In this document: piece by piece, positions 12,346 through 20,148 of the stretch
How the letters are laid out: each line of letters begins with the position of its first letter
How positions within the stretch are numbered: the stretch's first letter is position 1
Origin: an uncultured Bacilli bacterium
GTDB taxonomy: Bacteria > Bacillota_I > Bacilli_A > RF39 > UBA660
Assembly: GCA_947625315.1 (NCBI GenBank)
Contig: CANQOE010000001.1
Span: 1 to 30,349, forward strand
Reading direction: 5' to 3'
DNA length: 30,349 nt
Translations under genes and position numbers: made by a program
Notes under the pieces: generated by a model
The model's input: only the letters and a program-made list of their open reading frames with translations
Told to the model about the DNA's origin: nothing
Database searches by the model: none

Positions 12346-15096
12346 ATGCTTATAAGTTTATTAAAAAAGTTTTTTAAGAGAAATAATAGTTATCAGGGTT
12401 TAGTAACATTTAATCAAAATATTGAAATACCTAAAAGAGAAGATATAACTGACAATAACGAATTAATTTTAATTGAAAAATATAAACAAGACTATAAAAA
12501 TAGATTATCTAAACTTAAGTATTTAACAAGTTTAGATATTAATTCTAAAACTTTAAAGAAAAATATAGAAATGAATATTGAATTATTGTTAAATATTTTT
12601 ATTGATGAAGAGGAAATTAAAAAGATTACATTAGAAGATAAAGTAAATTATTTAGTAAATATTCGAAAGTTAGACTTATACTCATTAACTATTTTAGATT
12701 TAGAAAAAGAAGTAATTACTAGACTAATAGCTTTAAAAGAAATTTATCAAGAGAGAAAAACATATATGATATGGTTTAAAAAAGAGGCAATGGCTAATGA
12801 AATAAATAATTTAACTTTTGCTTTAACAATAATTGGGAATAATAAGTTAGCTATAGAACTAGAAAAGAAAAGATATTTAACTCAAGCTATATATATGGTA
12901 AAAGAAGAAGAAAATGCCAATTTAGAACAAGCAATAAACAAAAAAAGAAGATTTTTACAAAATATTATTAATTATTTAATGACAGATGAAAATATAATTA
13001 TAAGAGAAGACGAAAAACATATTTTAATAGATATGGCAGATGTCGAAAGAAGACTAGAAATATATGCTTATCAACATAAAGGCAATGTTGATAAATTAAA
13101 AGAAGATTTAAAGCTTCTATGGGAAGGAACAATTGATTATTCTAATAAAGAAAATCTTTTAAAGATTATTAAAGATTTAGAAATAAAATATTTGGTGTTT
13201 TATAAATATGGCAAAAAAAATATTGTTTTAGAAGATTTAAAAACATTATATTTAATCAAATTTAATATATTAGTTTTGAGTAATAATGGAATTAGAAAAA
13301 CAATTGTAGATGAAAATACTAACGATATAGAATTAGAGTGTTATAGTAATATAATAATGCGCGAAATTGAAGACTTACTTAAAGGAGAGGGAGAACTTAA
13401 TAGTGAAGAAGCTATAAAAATCATCCTAAATATTCTAAAAAGAAATAAAGATAAAATAATTGCTGAAGATATTTTAACTAATAAATATTTATTTAATATA
13501 TGTTTGGCCATGAAAAGTAAAACAGAATTAATAAATATGTTAAAAAATTTTAAAGTAAAGAGAAAATATTATCAACCACCTAATTTTGGAGATAAATTAT
13601 CATTAATTTGGGAAGATGAATTATCACTCGAAACAATTTATCGAATAGAGTTAGCTTTAAATAATGGTAATGATGTAAAACTATATGAGATATTAAAAGA
13701 TGATATTTATCCTGATGAAGAATATTATTATTTACCTGAAGGTTTAAAAGAAATAAATTATTATCCAGATTTTGTGCCAAAATCTAAAATTGCTTTTTAT
13801 TTTGGTGAAGAGAATGTGATTAAAAAAATTGAAAAGCTAGCAAATAATAAAACCGTAGTATTTCCTAATTCTTTTGTAAAAATAAAAGGTAGTGCCAAAC
13901 TTTTTGTCAAAATTAAAAGCTTGGAAATAAGCAAAAATATTATATTCGATGAACTTAAAGATTTTAAAATATTAGAAAGGACAAAAAACAAAATTGTTTG
14001 TCATTTAAGAAGCACTAATGAAATAATTACTTGCGATAGAGAGGCATTTATTAAAAATAAATGGGGTAATGATGTTGCTTTAGGTCTTTTAAAATTTAAT
14101 CCAGATAAAAATTTATATATAGAACAATATATGAAAAAAACAGATGATAATGAATCGAAAACAAAACTTTTAGAGATAAGTTATGCTGATGTTTCAACTA
14201 AATATGGCGATTTTTGTTTGCATATAGAAAAAAATTATTATGGAAAAAGTTATAAAAGTCCTTATTTAACTTTATCTTTATGTTATGGTCATCATAATGA
14301 AGAAATCTATAAATTAGCAAATAATATTGATTATTCAGATTTTTGCTTATTTCAAACTAGAATAGTACCTTTTGCAGATTGTGAAAGATGGGATTTTGGT
14401 TCTTTTAAAAAACGCTGGTTTAGAGAATTTAGAAGTATCCTTAATCGTGATAGCATTTATAATAATGCAAAATATATAAGTTCGGCACTTTATACTTTCG
14501 AATCAAATGGTAATTATGGAGTAATTTTTATGAATGCAAAAATGAAATTACCTGAAAAATATATATTAACAGCATTATTATTACTTGAGGAATATGCTTA
14601 TGAATATGAAAAAGAAGATTGGGATTCTAAAGCTTATATTGGGAATGGTAATGAGATGCTATTTTTATTAAAAAAAGACAAAAATGTAAGAGTTATTCAT
14701 AAAGAATATATAGATGGAGTTTGGACAAAAAAAGAGTTTGAACCTATTTATGGAGAAAATCTAAAATTTACGAGAAAAGATTTTGAACAAATATTGGTTA
14801 ATATTGAAAATTATTCTTTAAGTGATGATTTAAAAAAGTATGTAATTGATGAATTAAATACATTCTTAAACTTACATAATGAAAATCTTACGGAAATTAA
14901 AAGCATTTTAAAAGGATATGAATATAATGATTTGCTTAATAAATATTTTAAAGGTAATATTGCTTTAAATGTGGAGAGGTTGATAGAAGATATTATGAAT
15001 AATTTTCATATTAGTATAGAAGAGTTAATAGGTAGTAAAGAAAAATTGGAGCAACTAAATAGCTTGCAATTGACGAGAAAGTTGAAAAAAGATTAA
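12346..15096 (+). CDS. Large hypothetical protein, 916 residues
   Basis: Not recognised, despite its size. ATG 12346 lies 10 bases after AGGAGG; an in-frame TTG at 12343 would be 7 bases after and add one residue. There is no signal peptide and no clear membrane helix, so it is probably cytoplasmic. Residues about 1-400 are almost entirely charged helices of the helical-repeat or coiled-coil kind. About 470-800 looks like a mixed alpha/beta region richer in aromatic residues, with CHLRSTNEIITCDREAF and YGDFCLHIEKNYYGK as marked stretches. The last ~100 residues are helical again. I see no ATPase, nuclease, helicase or protease motif. It stands alone between the toxin-antitoxin-like array and secE, with its own promoter and a terminator at 15140-15157. 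A lineage-specific or accessory protein is the likely class. Confidence 0.75.
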   Translation: MLISLLKKFFKRNNSYQGLVTFNQNIEIPKREDITDNNELILIEKYKQDYKNRLSKLKYLTSLDINSKTLKKNIEMNIELLLNIFIDEEEIKKITLEDKVNYLVNIRKLDLYSLTILDLEKEVITRLIALKEIYQERKTYMIWFKKEAMANEINNLTFALTIIGNNKLAIELEKKRYLTQAIYMVKEEENANLEQAINKKRRFLQNIINYLMTDENIIIREDEKHILIDMADVERRLEIYAYQHKGNVDKLKEDLKLLWEGTIDYSNKENLLKIIKDLEIKYLVFYKYGKKNIVLEDLKTLYLIKFNILVLSNNGIRKTIVDENTNDIELECYSNIIMREIEDLLKGEGELNSEEAIKIILNILKRNKDKIIAEDILTNKYLFNICLAMKSKTELINMLKNFKVKRKYYQPPNFGDKLSLIWEDELSLETIYRIELALNNGNDVKLYEILKDDIYPDEEYYYLPEGLKEINYYPDFVPKSKIAFYFGEENVIKKIEKLANNKTVVFPNSFVKIKGSAKLFVKIKSLEISKNIIFDELKDFKILERTKNKIVCHLRSTNEIITCDREAFIKNKWGNDVALGLLKFNPDKNLYIEQYMKKTDDNESKTKLLEISYADVSTKYGDFCLHIEKNYYGKSYKSPYLTLSLCYGHHNEEIYKLANNIDYSDFCLFQTRIVPFADCERWDFGSFKKRWFREFRSILNRDSIYNNAKYISSALYTFESNGNYGVIFMNAKMKLPEKYILTALLLLEEYAYEYEKEDWDSKAYIGNGNEMLFLLKKDKNVRVIHKEYIDGVWTKKEFEPIYGENLKFTRKDFEQILVNIENYSLSDDLKKYVIDELNTFLNLHNENLTEIKSILKGYEYNDLLNKYFKGNIALNVERLIEDIMNNFHISIEELIGSKEKLEQLNSLQLTRKLKKD

Positions 15097-15103
15097 AAAA
15101 CAC

Positions 15104-15132
15104 TTGCATTTATTTCCTATTTATGGTAGATT
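15104..15132 (+). promoter_or_regulatory. Promoter of secE-nusG
   Basis: TTGCAT (15104-15109), 17 bp, TAGATT (15127-15132). A terminator-like hairpin lies directly downstream (15140-15157), before the secE start. Confidence 0.55.
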
Positions 15133-15139
15133 ATAAATG

Positions 15140-15157
15140 AACACGAAAGTGTTTTTT
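15140..15157 (+). terminator. Terminator-like hairpin between orphan gene and secE
   Basis: AACAC-GAAA-GTGTT followed by a T run to 15157. It may simply end the orphan-gene transcript. Because it lies after the secE promoter boxes, it could also act as an attenuator in the secE-nusG leader. Confidence 0.6.
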
Positions 15158-15184
15158 AAATTAATTAAAAAAGGAGAAAGCGTT

Positions 15185-15436
15185 ATGGCAAAAAATGCGG
15201 AAGCAAAAAAAGAAAAAAAAGTTAAACAAACTAAAAATCTTAAAAAGAAAGAGAAAAAAACGAAAGTAAAAAAAGAAAGTTATATCGCCGGAGTTAAAAG
15301 TGAAATAAGTAAAGTTAAATGGCCTTCTAAACAAGAGGTTTTAAAATATACAATAGCTACAATAGTATTTATGGTAGTTTTAGCAGTATTCTTTGAACTA
15401 CTAACCTTAATTATGGCTATGCTAGGTGGTGCTTAA
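15185..15436 (+). CDS. secE: Preprotein translocase subunit SecE
   Basis: The small SecE subunit of the SecYEG channel, 83 residues. It has a long Lys-rich cytoplasmic N-terminus, then the family motif SEISKVKWPSKQEVLKYT and a single membrane helix (about 55-78). The start ATG 15185 is set by AAAGGAG about 10 bases upstream. An in-frame ATG at 15137 lies within the terminator-like hairpin region, has no ribosome site and would add 16 atypical residues. The stop overlaps the nusG start by one base. The L33 gene (rpmG) that often precedes secE is not present. Confidence 0.95.
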   Translation: MAKNAEAKKEKKVKQTKNLKKKEKKTKVKKESYIAGVKSEISKVKWPSKQEVLKYTIATIVFMVVLAVFFELLTLIMAMLGGA

Positions 15437-15969
15437 TGGAAAAAGAATGGTATGTTGTTAGTACTTATTCGGGACATGAAGCTAAAGTTAAAGAAAAACT
15501 AGAAGCTAAAGTTGAATCAATGGGTTTACAAGATTCAATATTTAGAATAATTATTCCCGAAACAACAGAAGTAGAAATTAAAGATGGCGTCAAAAAAGAA
15601 AAAACTAAAAAAATGTTTCCTAGCTATGTTTTAGTAGAAATGATTATGAATGATGAAGTATGGTATATTGTGCGTAATACCCCGGGAGTTACTGGTTTTA
15701 TTGGTTCTTCAGGTAAGGGTGCGAAACCAACTCCTTTACTTCCTCAAGAAATTGATAAAATACTTGCTAATATGGGTATGAGTAGAGTTAATATAGAATC
15801 AGAAATGGCTGTTGGTGATAAAGTTAATATTGTTGATGGTCCATTTAAAGGTATGATGGGTAAAATTGATAATATCGATTTAGAAAATAATCGCTTAAAT
15901 GTTTTAATTGATTTATTTGGTCAAGAAACTCCTGTAGAAGTAGAAGTTTATCAAGTTAGTAAAGCTTAA
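15436..15969 (+). CDS. nusG: Transcription termination/antitermination factor NusG
   Basis: NusG, 177 residues. The N-terminal NGN domain that binds RNA polymerase begins EWYVVSTYSGHEAKV and contains MFPSYVLVEM and VRNTPGVTGFIG. The C-terminal KOW domain has VGDKVNIVDGPFKGMMGKI and the closing FGQETPVEVE. Standard length. Translationally coupled to secE. The usual downstream ribosomal protein genes rplK-rplA do not follow; instead a terminator and a convergent gene do. Confidence 0.97.
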   Translation: MEKEWYVVSTYSGHEAKVKEKLEAKVESMGLQDSIFRIIIPETTEVEIKDGVKKEKTKKMFPSYVLVEMIMNDEVWYIVRNTPGVTGFIGSSGKGAKPTPLLPQEIDKILANMGMSRVNIESEMAVGDKVNIVDGPFKGMMGKIDNIDLENNRLNVLIDLFGQETPVEVEVYQVSKA

Positions 15970-15970
15970 A

Positions 15971-15997
15971 AAATTTATCTTAATGATAAGTTTTTTT
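15971..15997. terminator. Bidirectional terminator between nusG and convergent gene
   Basis: AAATTTATC pairs with GATAAGTTT (9 bp, one T-G) across a 5-base loop, with seven T on the plus side and an A run that gives T on the minus side. It ends both nusG and the minus-strand membrane gene, whose stop codon overlaps it. Confidence 0.8.
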
Positions 15998-16517
15998 ATT
16001 TTAAACTGTATAATTTATGTAAATAATCATAAAATAAAGGATTTTTTAAAGGTCTATAAGTAAAAATAGCATTACTTATAAAGCAAATACTAAAAATAAG
16101 TAAACCTAAACGTTCTAAATCAACATCATATTTAGTTTTTAATAAATGATAAGAAAGTACTTCACTTAAAGAAATACTAATAAAATAAATAATTAAAACT
16201 AAAATTAGATTATCTTTGGTATGAAGGATATATAAATAGATAGGGGTAAAAATAATTATGACTAAAAAACAACATAAAACTCCCGAAAGAGCATTAGCAA
16301 ATAAAACGTTTTTGGTATTCTTATAGTATATTTTTTCTAAAATAGCCATCACGAAAAAAGATAAGATAATAATTTTATTATGTTCCCAAATACTTTCATT
16401 GACGGGAAAAAATAAAGAAGTAAAAAAGCAGGGAAATAAGTCATAAATAAAATGAAAAAGAACACTTAAACCAAAAATTAAAAAAATACTTAATATTTTA
16501 AACTTTTTTAAAGTCAA
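15996..16517 (-). CDS. Multi-pass membrane protein, DUF6512-like
   Basis: A protein of 173 residues with about five membrane helices. The conserved-looking stretch FPVNESIWEHNK, after the first helix, resembles the DUF6512 family of Firmicutes (moderate confidence, from memory of the motif). Function unknown. Start: AGGTGA followed five bases later by TTG 16517 fits the ribosome-site style seen for another small gene here (19055). The longer reading with GTG 16526 lacks a ribosome site. It has its own promoter whose -35 box overlaps that of the divergent 16609 gene. Confidence 0.75.
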   Translation of the reverse strand: MTLKKFKILSIFLIFGLSVLFHFIYDLFPCFFTSLFFPVNESIWEHNKIIILSFFVMAILEKIYYKNTKNVLFANALSGVLCCFLVIIIFTPIYLYILHTKDNLILVLIIYFISISLSEVLSYHLLKTKYDVDLERLGLLIFSICFISNAIFTYRPLKNPLFYDYLHKLYSLK

Positions 16518-16534
16518 AGTTATCACCTAGTAAT

Positions 16535-16564
16535 ATTATAAGTTTAATTTAATTTAATATTCAA
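16535..16564 (-). promoter_or_regulatory. Promoter of the DUF6512-like gene
   Basis: On the minus strand TTGAAT (16559-16564), 18 bp, TATAAT (16535-16540). The -35 box shares bases with the -35 box of the divergent promoter. Confidence 0.6.
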
Positions 16565-16588
16565 AATAGTTTTTAAATATGTTATAAT
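16560..16588 (+). promoter_or_regulatory. Promoter of the 16609 gene
   Basis: TTCAAA (16560-16565), 17 bp, perfect TATAAT (16583-16588). GGAGGG at 16595-16600 precedes ATG 16609. Confidence 0.65.
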
Positions 16589-16608
16589 GGTTTTGGAGGG
16601 ATAAGTTT

Positions 16609-16986
16609 ATGGAAGTTGTAAATGGATTAAAAAATCATGTTTTAGGACGTTTTAATCAAATATTAGACAATTTAGCGCAAGCTAATTTAGAAGATGTTGA
16701 TAATCTTTTAAAATATTTTAATGGGGCACCAGTTTTAATCGATGGAGTTATTCATCATCCTTATAATGACCCTTTAATGGCCGCCCAATTAAATGCCAGA
16801 TATTTAGAATTAACAGGCCAAAATCATCCGACTTATTTAAGAGAATTGCCCATTGTTGCAAATAGGTTATTAAATGATGAAGAAAAATTGTTAAAAGCGG
16901 GAGCTTATTTGCCATCTTATTTTGAGGCTGTTGCATCTTTAAAACAAGATGTTGAAGATTTAACAAATACTTCTAGCAGACATTAA
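16609..16986 (+). CDS. Small helical hypothetical protein, 125 residues
   Basis: Not recognised. It is soluble, mostly helical and mildly acidic, with no membrane segment. Marked stretches are GAPVLIDGVIHHPYNDPL (about 39-56) and GQNHPTYLRELPIVANRLLNDEEKL further on. A promoter, an ideal ribosome site and a shared terminator show that it is a real single-gene unit. Placement between a membrane gene and rpmB gives no functional clue. Confidence 0.75.
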   Translation: MEVVNGLKNHVLGRFNQILDNLAQANLEDVDNLLKYFNGAPVLIDGVIHHPYNDPLMAAQLNARYLELTGQNHPTYLRELPIVANRLLNDEEKLLKAGAYLPSYFEAVASLKQDVEDLTNTSSRH

Positions 16987-17025
16987 AAAATAGTTTTGAA
17001 AATATTTCAAGACTATTTATTTTTC
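16985..17025. terminator. Bidirectional terminator between 16609 gene and rpmB
   Basis: AATAGT and ACTATT, extended inward by TTGAAA/TTTCAA with one mismatch (12 pairs in all), span 16989-17017. T-rich tracts flank both sides, so it serves both convergent genes. Confidence 0.8.
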
Positions 17026-17178
17026 CATAGTACGAGCTTCTCTAGCACTTATTTTAACTTTAACACCATTAATTGTCTTTACTTGAACATTGGGTTTTTG
17101 TTTCATTTTAGTTGCATTTAAAGCATGGCTTCTTCTATTGCCAGTTAAAGGTTTTTTTGTTGTTACTTTTTTGGCCAT
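17017..17178 (-). CDS. rpmB: 50S ribosomal protein L28
   Basis: A 53-residue basic protein starting MAKKVTTKKPLTGNRRSHAL. The block GNRRSHALNATK matches the L28 signature (GN.RSHA.NA.K), and VKTINGVKVKISAREAR matches the C-terminal half. It is a few residues shorter than usual (about 62). GGAGGG precedes the ATG. It has its own promoter (17210-17238) and the shared terminator. A short gene that is easy to miss, but the motif and signals are clear. Confidence 0.93.
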   Translation of the reverse strand: MAKKVTTKKPLTGNRRSHALNATKMKQKPNVQVKTINGVKVKISAREARTMEK

Positions 17179-17209
17179 TAGTTAACCCTCCTTTGGTTCA
17201 TCGATATAA

Positions 17210-17238
17210 ACTTTACCATAAAATGTATTAAAAGTCAA
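17210..17238 (-). promoter_or_regulatory. Promoter of rpmB
   Basis: On the minus strand TTGACT (17233-17238), 17 bp, TAAAGT (17210-17215), 18 bases before the GGAGGG site. Confidence 0.6.
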
Positions 17239-17319
17239 TTTATTTATGCGCAATTTTAATAATATTTAGTCTAAATATTTAATTTAATGCGTATTATTAG
17301 TTAGGGAGAGTGAAAATAA

Positions 17320-17994
17320 ATGAACTGTAAAATACCATTTACAAAAGATATTGAATTTGAACACAAATTACAAGAAATTACTTCTATTAGTTTAGAGCAT
17401 GATTACAAGGTTGAAGATGGAGAGTTAAAAGGAAATTTTATTGTCGCGGGGGATTTTAAAAGTCATGAAGTAAGCATTAATAAAGAACCATTTTCTTATA
17501 TATTGCCTTTTGAAATTGAATTAAATAATAATATTGATACTGATACTTTAGAGTTTATGATTGAAGATTTTACTTATGAAGTAATTGAAAATAAAATTTT
17601 AAGAGTCAATATCGATTTTCGAGTAATTGCAAGTGAAAAAGAAGTTAAAGAAGAAGAAAAGAAAATAGAATTTCAAGATATTGATACCGCTTTTTTAGAT
17701 ACGAAAGAAGATAGAGAAACAACAGAAGAAACTCTAGAAACACCTGAAGAAACAAAGGAAGAAAATAAAGAAGAAGATAATCGTAACTTCCAAAATGTTG
17801 AAGATACCATCATTAATAATGTTAAAGATGGGGATAGTTATGCAACCTACCATATTCATATGGTCAATAAAGGAGAAAGTGTTGAAACTATTTGTAGTAT
17901 GTATAATACTAATATGGCTTTTTTAAGCGAATATAATGATTTAAACAATTTAAATGAAGGAGATAAATTAATTATTCCAGAAACTGATGAATAA
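17320..17994 (+). CDS. spoVID: SpoVID-like spore morphogenetic protein (SPOCS + LysM)
   Basis: A 224-residue protein with three parts. Residues about 15-110 form a SPOCS-type (DUF3794-like) strand-rich domain with LQEITSISLEHD, GNFIVAGDF and FSYILPFEIEL, matching the N-terminus of Bacillus SpoVID. Residues about 110-160 are very acidic (E/D/T-rich linker). A C-terminal LysM domain follows at about 173-222 (HIHMVNKGESVETICSMY through LIIPE). SpoVID guides coat encasement of the forespore, and its LysM contacts the cortex side. It is much shorter than the Bacillus protein (575 residues), mainly in the linker. The next gene is YsxE-like, the same order as spoVID-ysxE in B. subtilis, which strengthens the call. 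GGGAG precedes ATG. Confidence 0.8.
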   Translation: MNCKIPFTKDIEFEHKLQEITSISLEHDYKVEDGELKGNFIVAGDFKSHEVSINKEPFSYILPFEIELNNNIDTDTLEFMIEDFTYEVIENKILRVNIDFRVIASEKEVKEEEKKIEFQDIDTAFLDTKEDRETTEETLETPEETKEENKEEDNRNFQNVEDTIINNVKDGDSYATYHIHMVNKGESVETICSMYNTNMAFLSEYNDLNNLNEGDKLIIPETDE

Positions 17995-18886
17995 TCTAGA
18001 AGCTATTAGAGATAAATATAAACCATATCGTTTAACTAAAAAGAAAAATATTACCATTTTAGAATCAACAAGTGGCACTTATGTAGTTAAAGAAAAAAAT
18101 AATGATAATATTAAAAAAGCTTATAATTATTTAATAAGTCGTAATTTTGATTATTTTCCCGAATTAAAAGAAGCTAATCGAAGTGATTATAATATTTTTG
18201 AATATATTGATGGAGTAAGTATGCCTAGAGAACAAAAAGCTATTGATATGATTGATTTAGTAGCATTACTCCATAATAAAACAACTTACTTTAAAGAAAT
18301 AACTGAAGATAAATATAAAGAAATATATGAAAATTTAGAAAATAATATCAATTATGAACTAAATTATTATGATAATATGTATAATATGTTAATTGAAGAA
18401 GTTTATCCTTCACCTAGTCATTATTTGATGTTACGTAATATATATAAAATATTTGAAGCTTTAGATTATTGTAAAAATGAATTAGATGAATGGTATGCTA
18501 AAATTAAAGAAGATTTAAAAATCAGAGTATCTTTTATTCATAATAATTTAGAATTAGACCACTTTATTAAAAATAATAAACCTTATTTAGTTAGTTGGGA
18601 AAAATCTAAAATAGATACACCTATTTTAGATTTACTCACTTTTTATCAAAAAGAATATATGAATCTTAATTTCGAAGTTATTTTAAAAAGATATATGCAC
18701 AATTATCCTTTAAGTAATGAAGAATTAAAATTATTTTTTATTGTTATTAGTATTCCACCCATAATAAATTTAGAAGGAGAAGAAAGACATGTTACTCAAG
18801 AAGCTAGAAAAAGATTAGATTATATATTTAAAACCGAAAATTTAGTTAAAGCTTTGACTAATGATGAGGGTACTTTGGATAAATAA
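17987..18886 (+). CDS. ysxE: YsxE/CotS-family spore protein (likely pseudokinase)
   Basis: A 299-residue protein of the CotS/YsxE group, distant relatives of aminoglycoside phosphotransferase-type kinases. IFEYIDG sits at the hinge position and LHN follows. The catalytic-loop equivalent is SFIHNNLELDHFI, where the usual HGDxxxxN Asp is Asn. The metal-binding Asp of the IDFD motif is also missing: the matching place reads YLVSWEKSK before ILDLLTFY. Phosphotransfer is therefore unlikely. It overlaps the SpoVID-like gene by 8 bases, the same pairing as in B. subtilis. Its 3' end overlaps a convergent small gene by 29 bases. Confidence 0.78.
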   Translation: MNNLEAIRDKYKPYRLTKKKNITILESTSGTYVVKEKNNDNIKKAYNYLISRNFDYFPELKEANRSDYNIFEYIDGVSMPREQKAIDMIDLVALLHNKTTYFKEITEDKYKEIYENLENNINYELNYYDNMYNMLIEEVYPSPSHYLMLRNIYKIFEALDYCKNELDEWYAKIKEDLKIRVSFIHNNLELDHFIKNNKPYLVSWEKSKIDTPILDLLTFYQKEYMNLNFEVILKRYMHNYPLSNEELKLFFIVISIPPIINLEGEERHVTQEARKRLDYIFKTENLVKALTNDEGTLDK

Positions 18887-19055
18887 TCCGAAATAATAAA
18901 TAGAATAAAAGAAATGTTTCAATAAGTAAAAGAAAAATATTAAATCTTAAGGGAAGAATTAAAGTTATTATTATTTGATAAAAGATTAAGATAGATAAAG
19001 CAAATATAGCTAAAATTGTAAATAACCCGCCTCCACCTAAATGATTAGGATTCAT
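18858..19055 (-). CDS. Small two-helix membrane protein, 65 residues
   Basis: Not recognised. It starts MNPNHLGGGGLF and has two hydrophobic helices (about 11-33 and 36-57) and a short His-ended tail. AGGTGA five bases before ATG 19055 is a convincing ribosome site and decides the start; the frame extends to a GTG at 19064 that lies inside this site. No clear promoter is visible; TTGACA lies upstream but without a well-placed -10 box. Neighbouring spore genes raise the possibility of a sporulation promoter and role (inference). Confidence 0.55.
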   Translation of the reverse strand: MNPNHLGGGGLFTILAIFALSILIFYQIIITLILPLRFNIFLLLIETFLLFYLLFRIIYPKYPHH

Positions 19056-19121
19056 TTTAATCACCTATAAATAGTTTATGTCAAATATAATGAAAGATTT
19101 AGTTATAAGCCCACTATTTTA

Positions 19122-19150
19122 AGTAGAAATAAAAATATTTCTGCTTTTTT
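19122..19150 (+). terminator. Terminator downstream of ysxE region
   Basis: AGTAGAAATA pairs with TATTTCTGCT (10 bp, one T-G) with an A loop and six T. It is 236 bases past the ysxE stop with no plus-strand gene in between. A ysxE transcript ending here would run antisense through the whole 18858-19055 gene. Confidence 0.8.
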
Positions 19151-19151
19151 A

Positions 19152-19180
19152 TGCACAAAATTAAATATTTATGATATAAT
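19152..19180 (+). promoter_or_regulatory. Promoter of the fmt-rpe operon
   Basis: TGCACA (19152-19157), 17 bp, perfect TATAAT (19175-19180). The -35 box is poor. AGAAAGG precedes ATG 19207. Confidence 0.6.
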
Positions 19181-19206
19181 GAGGTTGGATTTAGAAAGGC
19201 TATATT

Positions 19207-20148
19207 ATGAAGAAAAAAGTTATATTTATGGGAACTCCGGAATTTGCAGTACCTATTTTAAAAACGTTAATTAAAATTAAAGATATCGAAGTTGTAATGG
19301 TCATTAGTCGAACGGATGCTTATGTGGGTCGCAAAAAAGAATTAAAAATGACCCCCGTAAAAGAAGAAGCTTTAAAAAATAAGATAGAAGTAAATACCCC
19401 AATTAAAATTGGTGATATATATACCAATATTAAAAATAAAGAACCCGATTTAATTGTAACTTGTGCTTATGGCCAAATTGTTCCTAAAAGTATTTTAGAT
19501 ATTCCTAAATTAGGCTGTATTAATGTTCATGCATCCTTACTTCCAAAGTATCGAGGAGGAGCCCCAATTCATCGAGCAATTATGAATGGGGATGCTATAA
19601 CGGGAGTAACAATTATGTATATGGATGAAGGCATGGATAGTGGTGATATCATAAAAGAAGCTAAGATAGACATTTTACCCGAAGATAATGTCGAAACAAT
19701 GCATGCTAAATTAAGTAAATTAGGAGCGCAAACTTTAGAAGAAGTTCTACCTTCTATCTTAGATGGGACTAATGAACGTGTTAAACAAAATGTTGAAGAA
19801 GTAACTTTTGCCAAAATAATTAAAAGAGAAGATGAACATTTAGATTTTCAGAAAAAAGCTTTAGATATTCATAATCAAGTGCGAGGTTTAAACTCTTGGC
19901 CTTTAGCTAATACTTTAATAAATAAAGAAGAATTTAAAGTTTTAGAAGGTTTTATTGGCGAAGATAAACCGCAAGATAAAGAAGCTGGAGTAATTTGTAA
20001 AATAACTAAAGAAGCTATAGGTATTACTTGTTTAGATAAAATATATTATATAACCAAAATAAAACCATTTGGCAAAAAGGTTATGTTAGTTAAAGATTAT
20101 TTAAATGGAGTTAATAAAGATAAATTAATGGGTGCGAAAGTAGAGTGA
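19207..20148 (+). CDS. fmt: Methionyl-tRNA formyltransferase
   Basis: Transfers the formyl group from 10-formyltetrahydrofolate to Met-tRNAfMet, needed for normal initiation. It begins KKVIFMGTPEFAVPIL. The catalytic block is NVHASLLPKYRGGAPIHRAI, with N106 and H108 as in E. coli numbering, followed by MDEGMDSGDII supplying the catalytic Asp. The C-terminal tRNA-binding OB-fold domain follows from about 205. Normal length (313). First gene of a seven-gene operon. The def gene is not adjacent. It ends in TGA, overlapping the next start. Confidence 0.96.
   Translation: MKKKVIFMGTPEFAVPILKTLIKIKDIEVVMVISRTDAYVGRKKELKMTPVKEEALKNKIEVNTPIKIGDIYTNIKNKEPDLIVTCAYGQIVPKSILDIPKLGCINVHASLLPKYRGGAPIHRAIMNGDAITGVTIMYMDEGMDSGDIIKEAKIDILPEDNVETMHAKLSKLGAQTLEEVLPSILDGTNERVKQNVEEVTFAKIIKREDEHLDFQKKALDIHNQVRGLNSWPLANTLINKEEFKVLEGFIGEDKPQDKEAGVICKITKEAIGITCLDKIYYITKIKPFGKKVMLVKDYLNGVNKDKLMGAKVE

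Noticed and set aside
13580..13991. Two minus-strand frames of about 65 residues inside the orphan gene
   Set aside because: They lack ribosome sites and mirror the AT-rich coding strand of the long gene.
15137..15184. Longer secE start at ATG 15137
   Set aside because: It overlaps a terminator-like hairpin, lacks a ribosome site and adds residues unlike SecE; ATG 15185 has AAAGGAG.
19569..19814. Minus-strand frame of 81 residues inside fmt
   Set aside because: It is the shadow of a well-conserved enzyme gene and has no translation signals.
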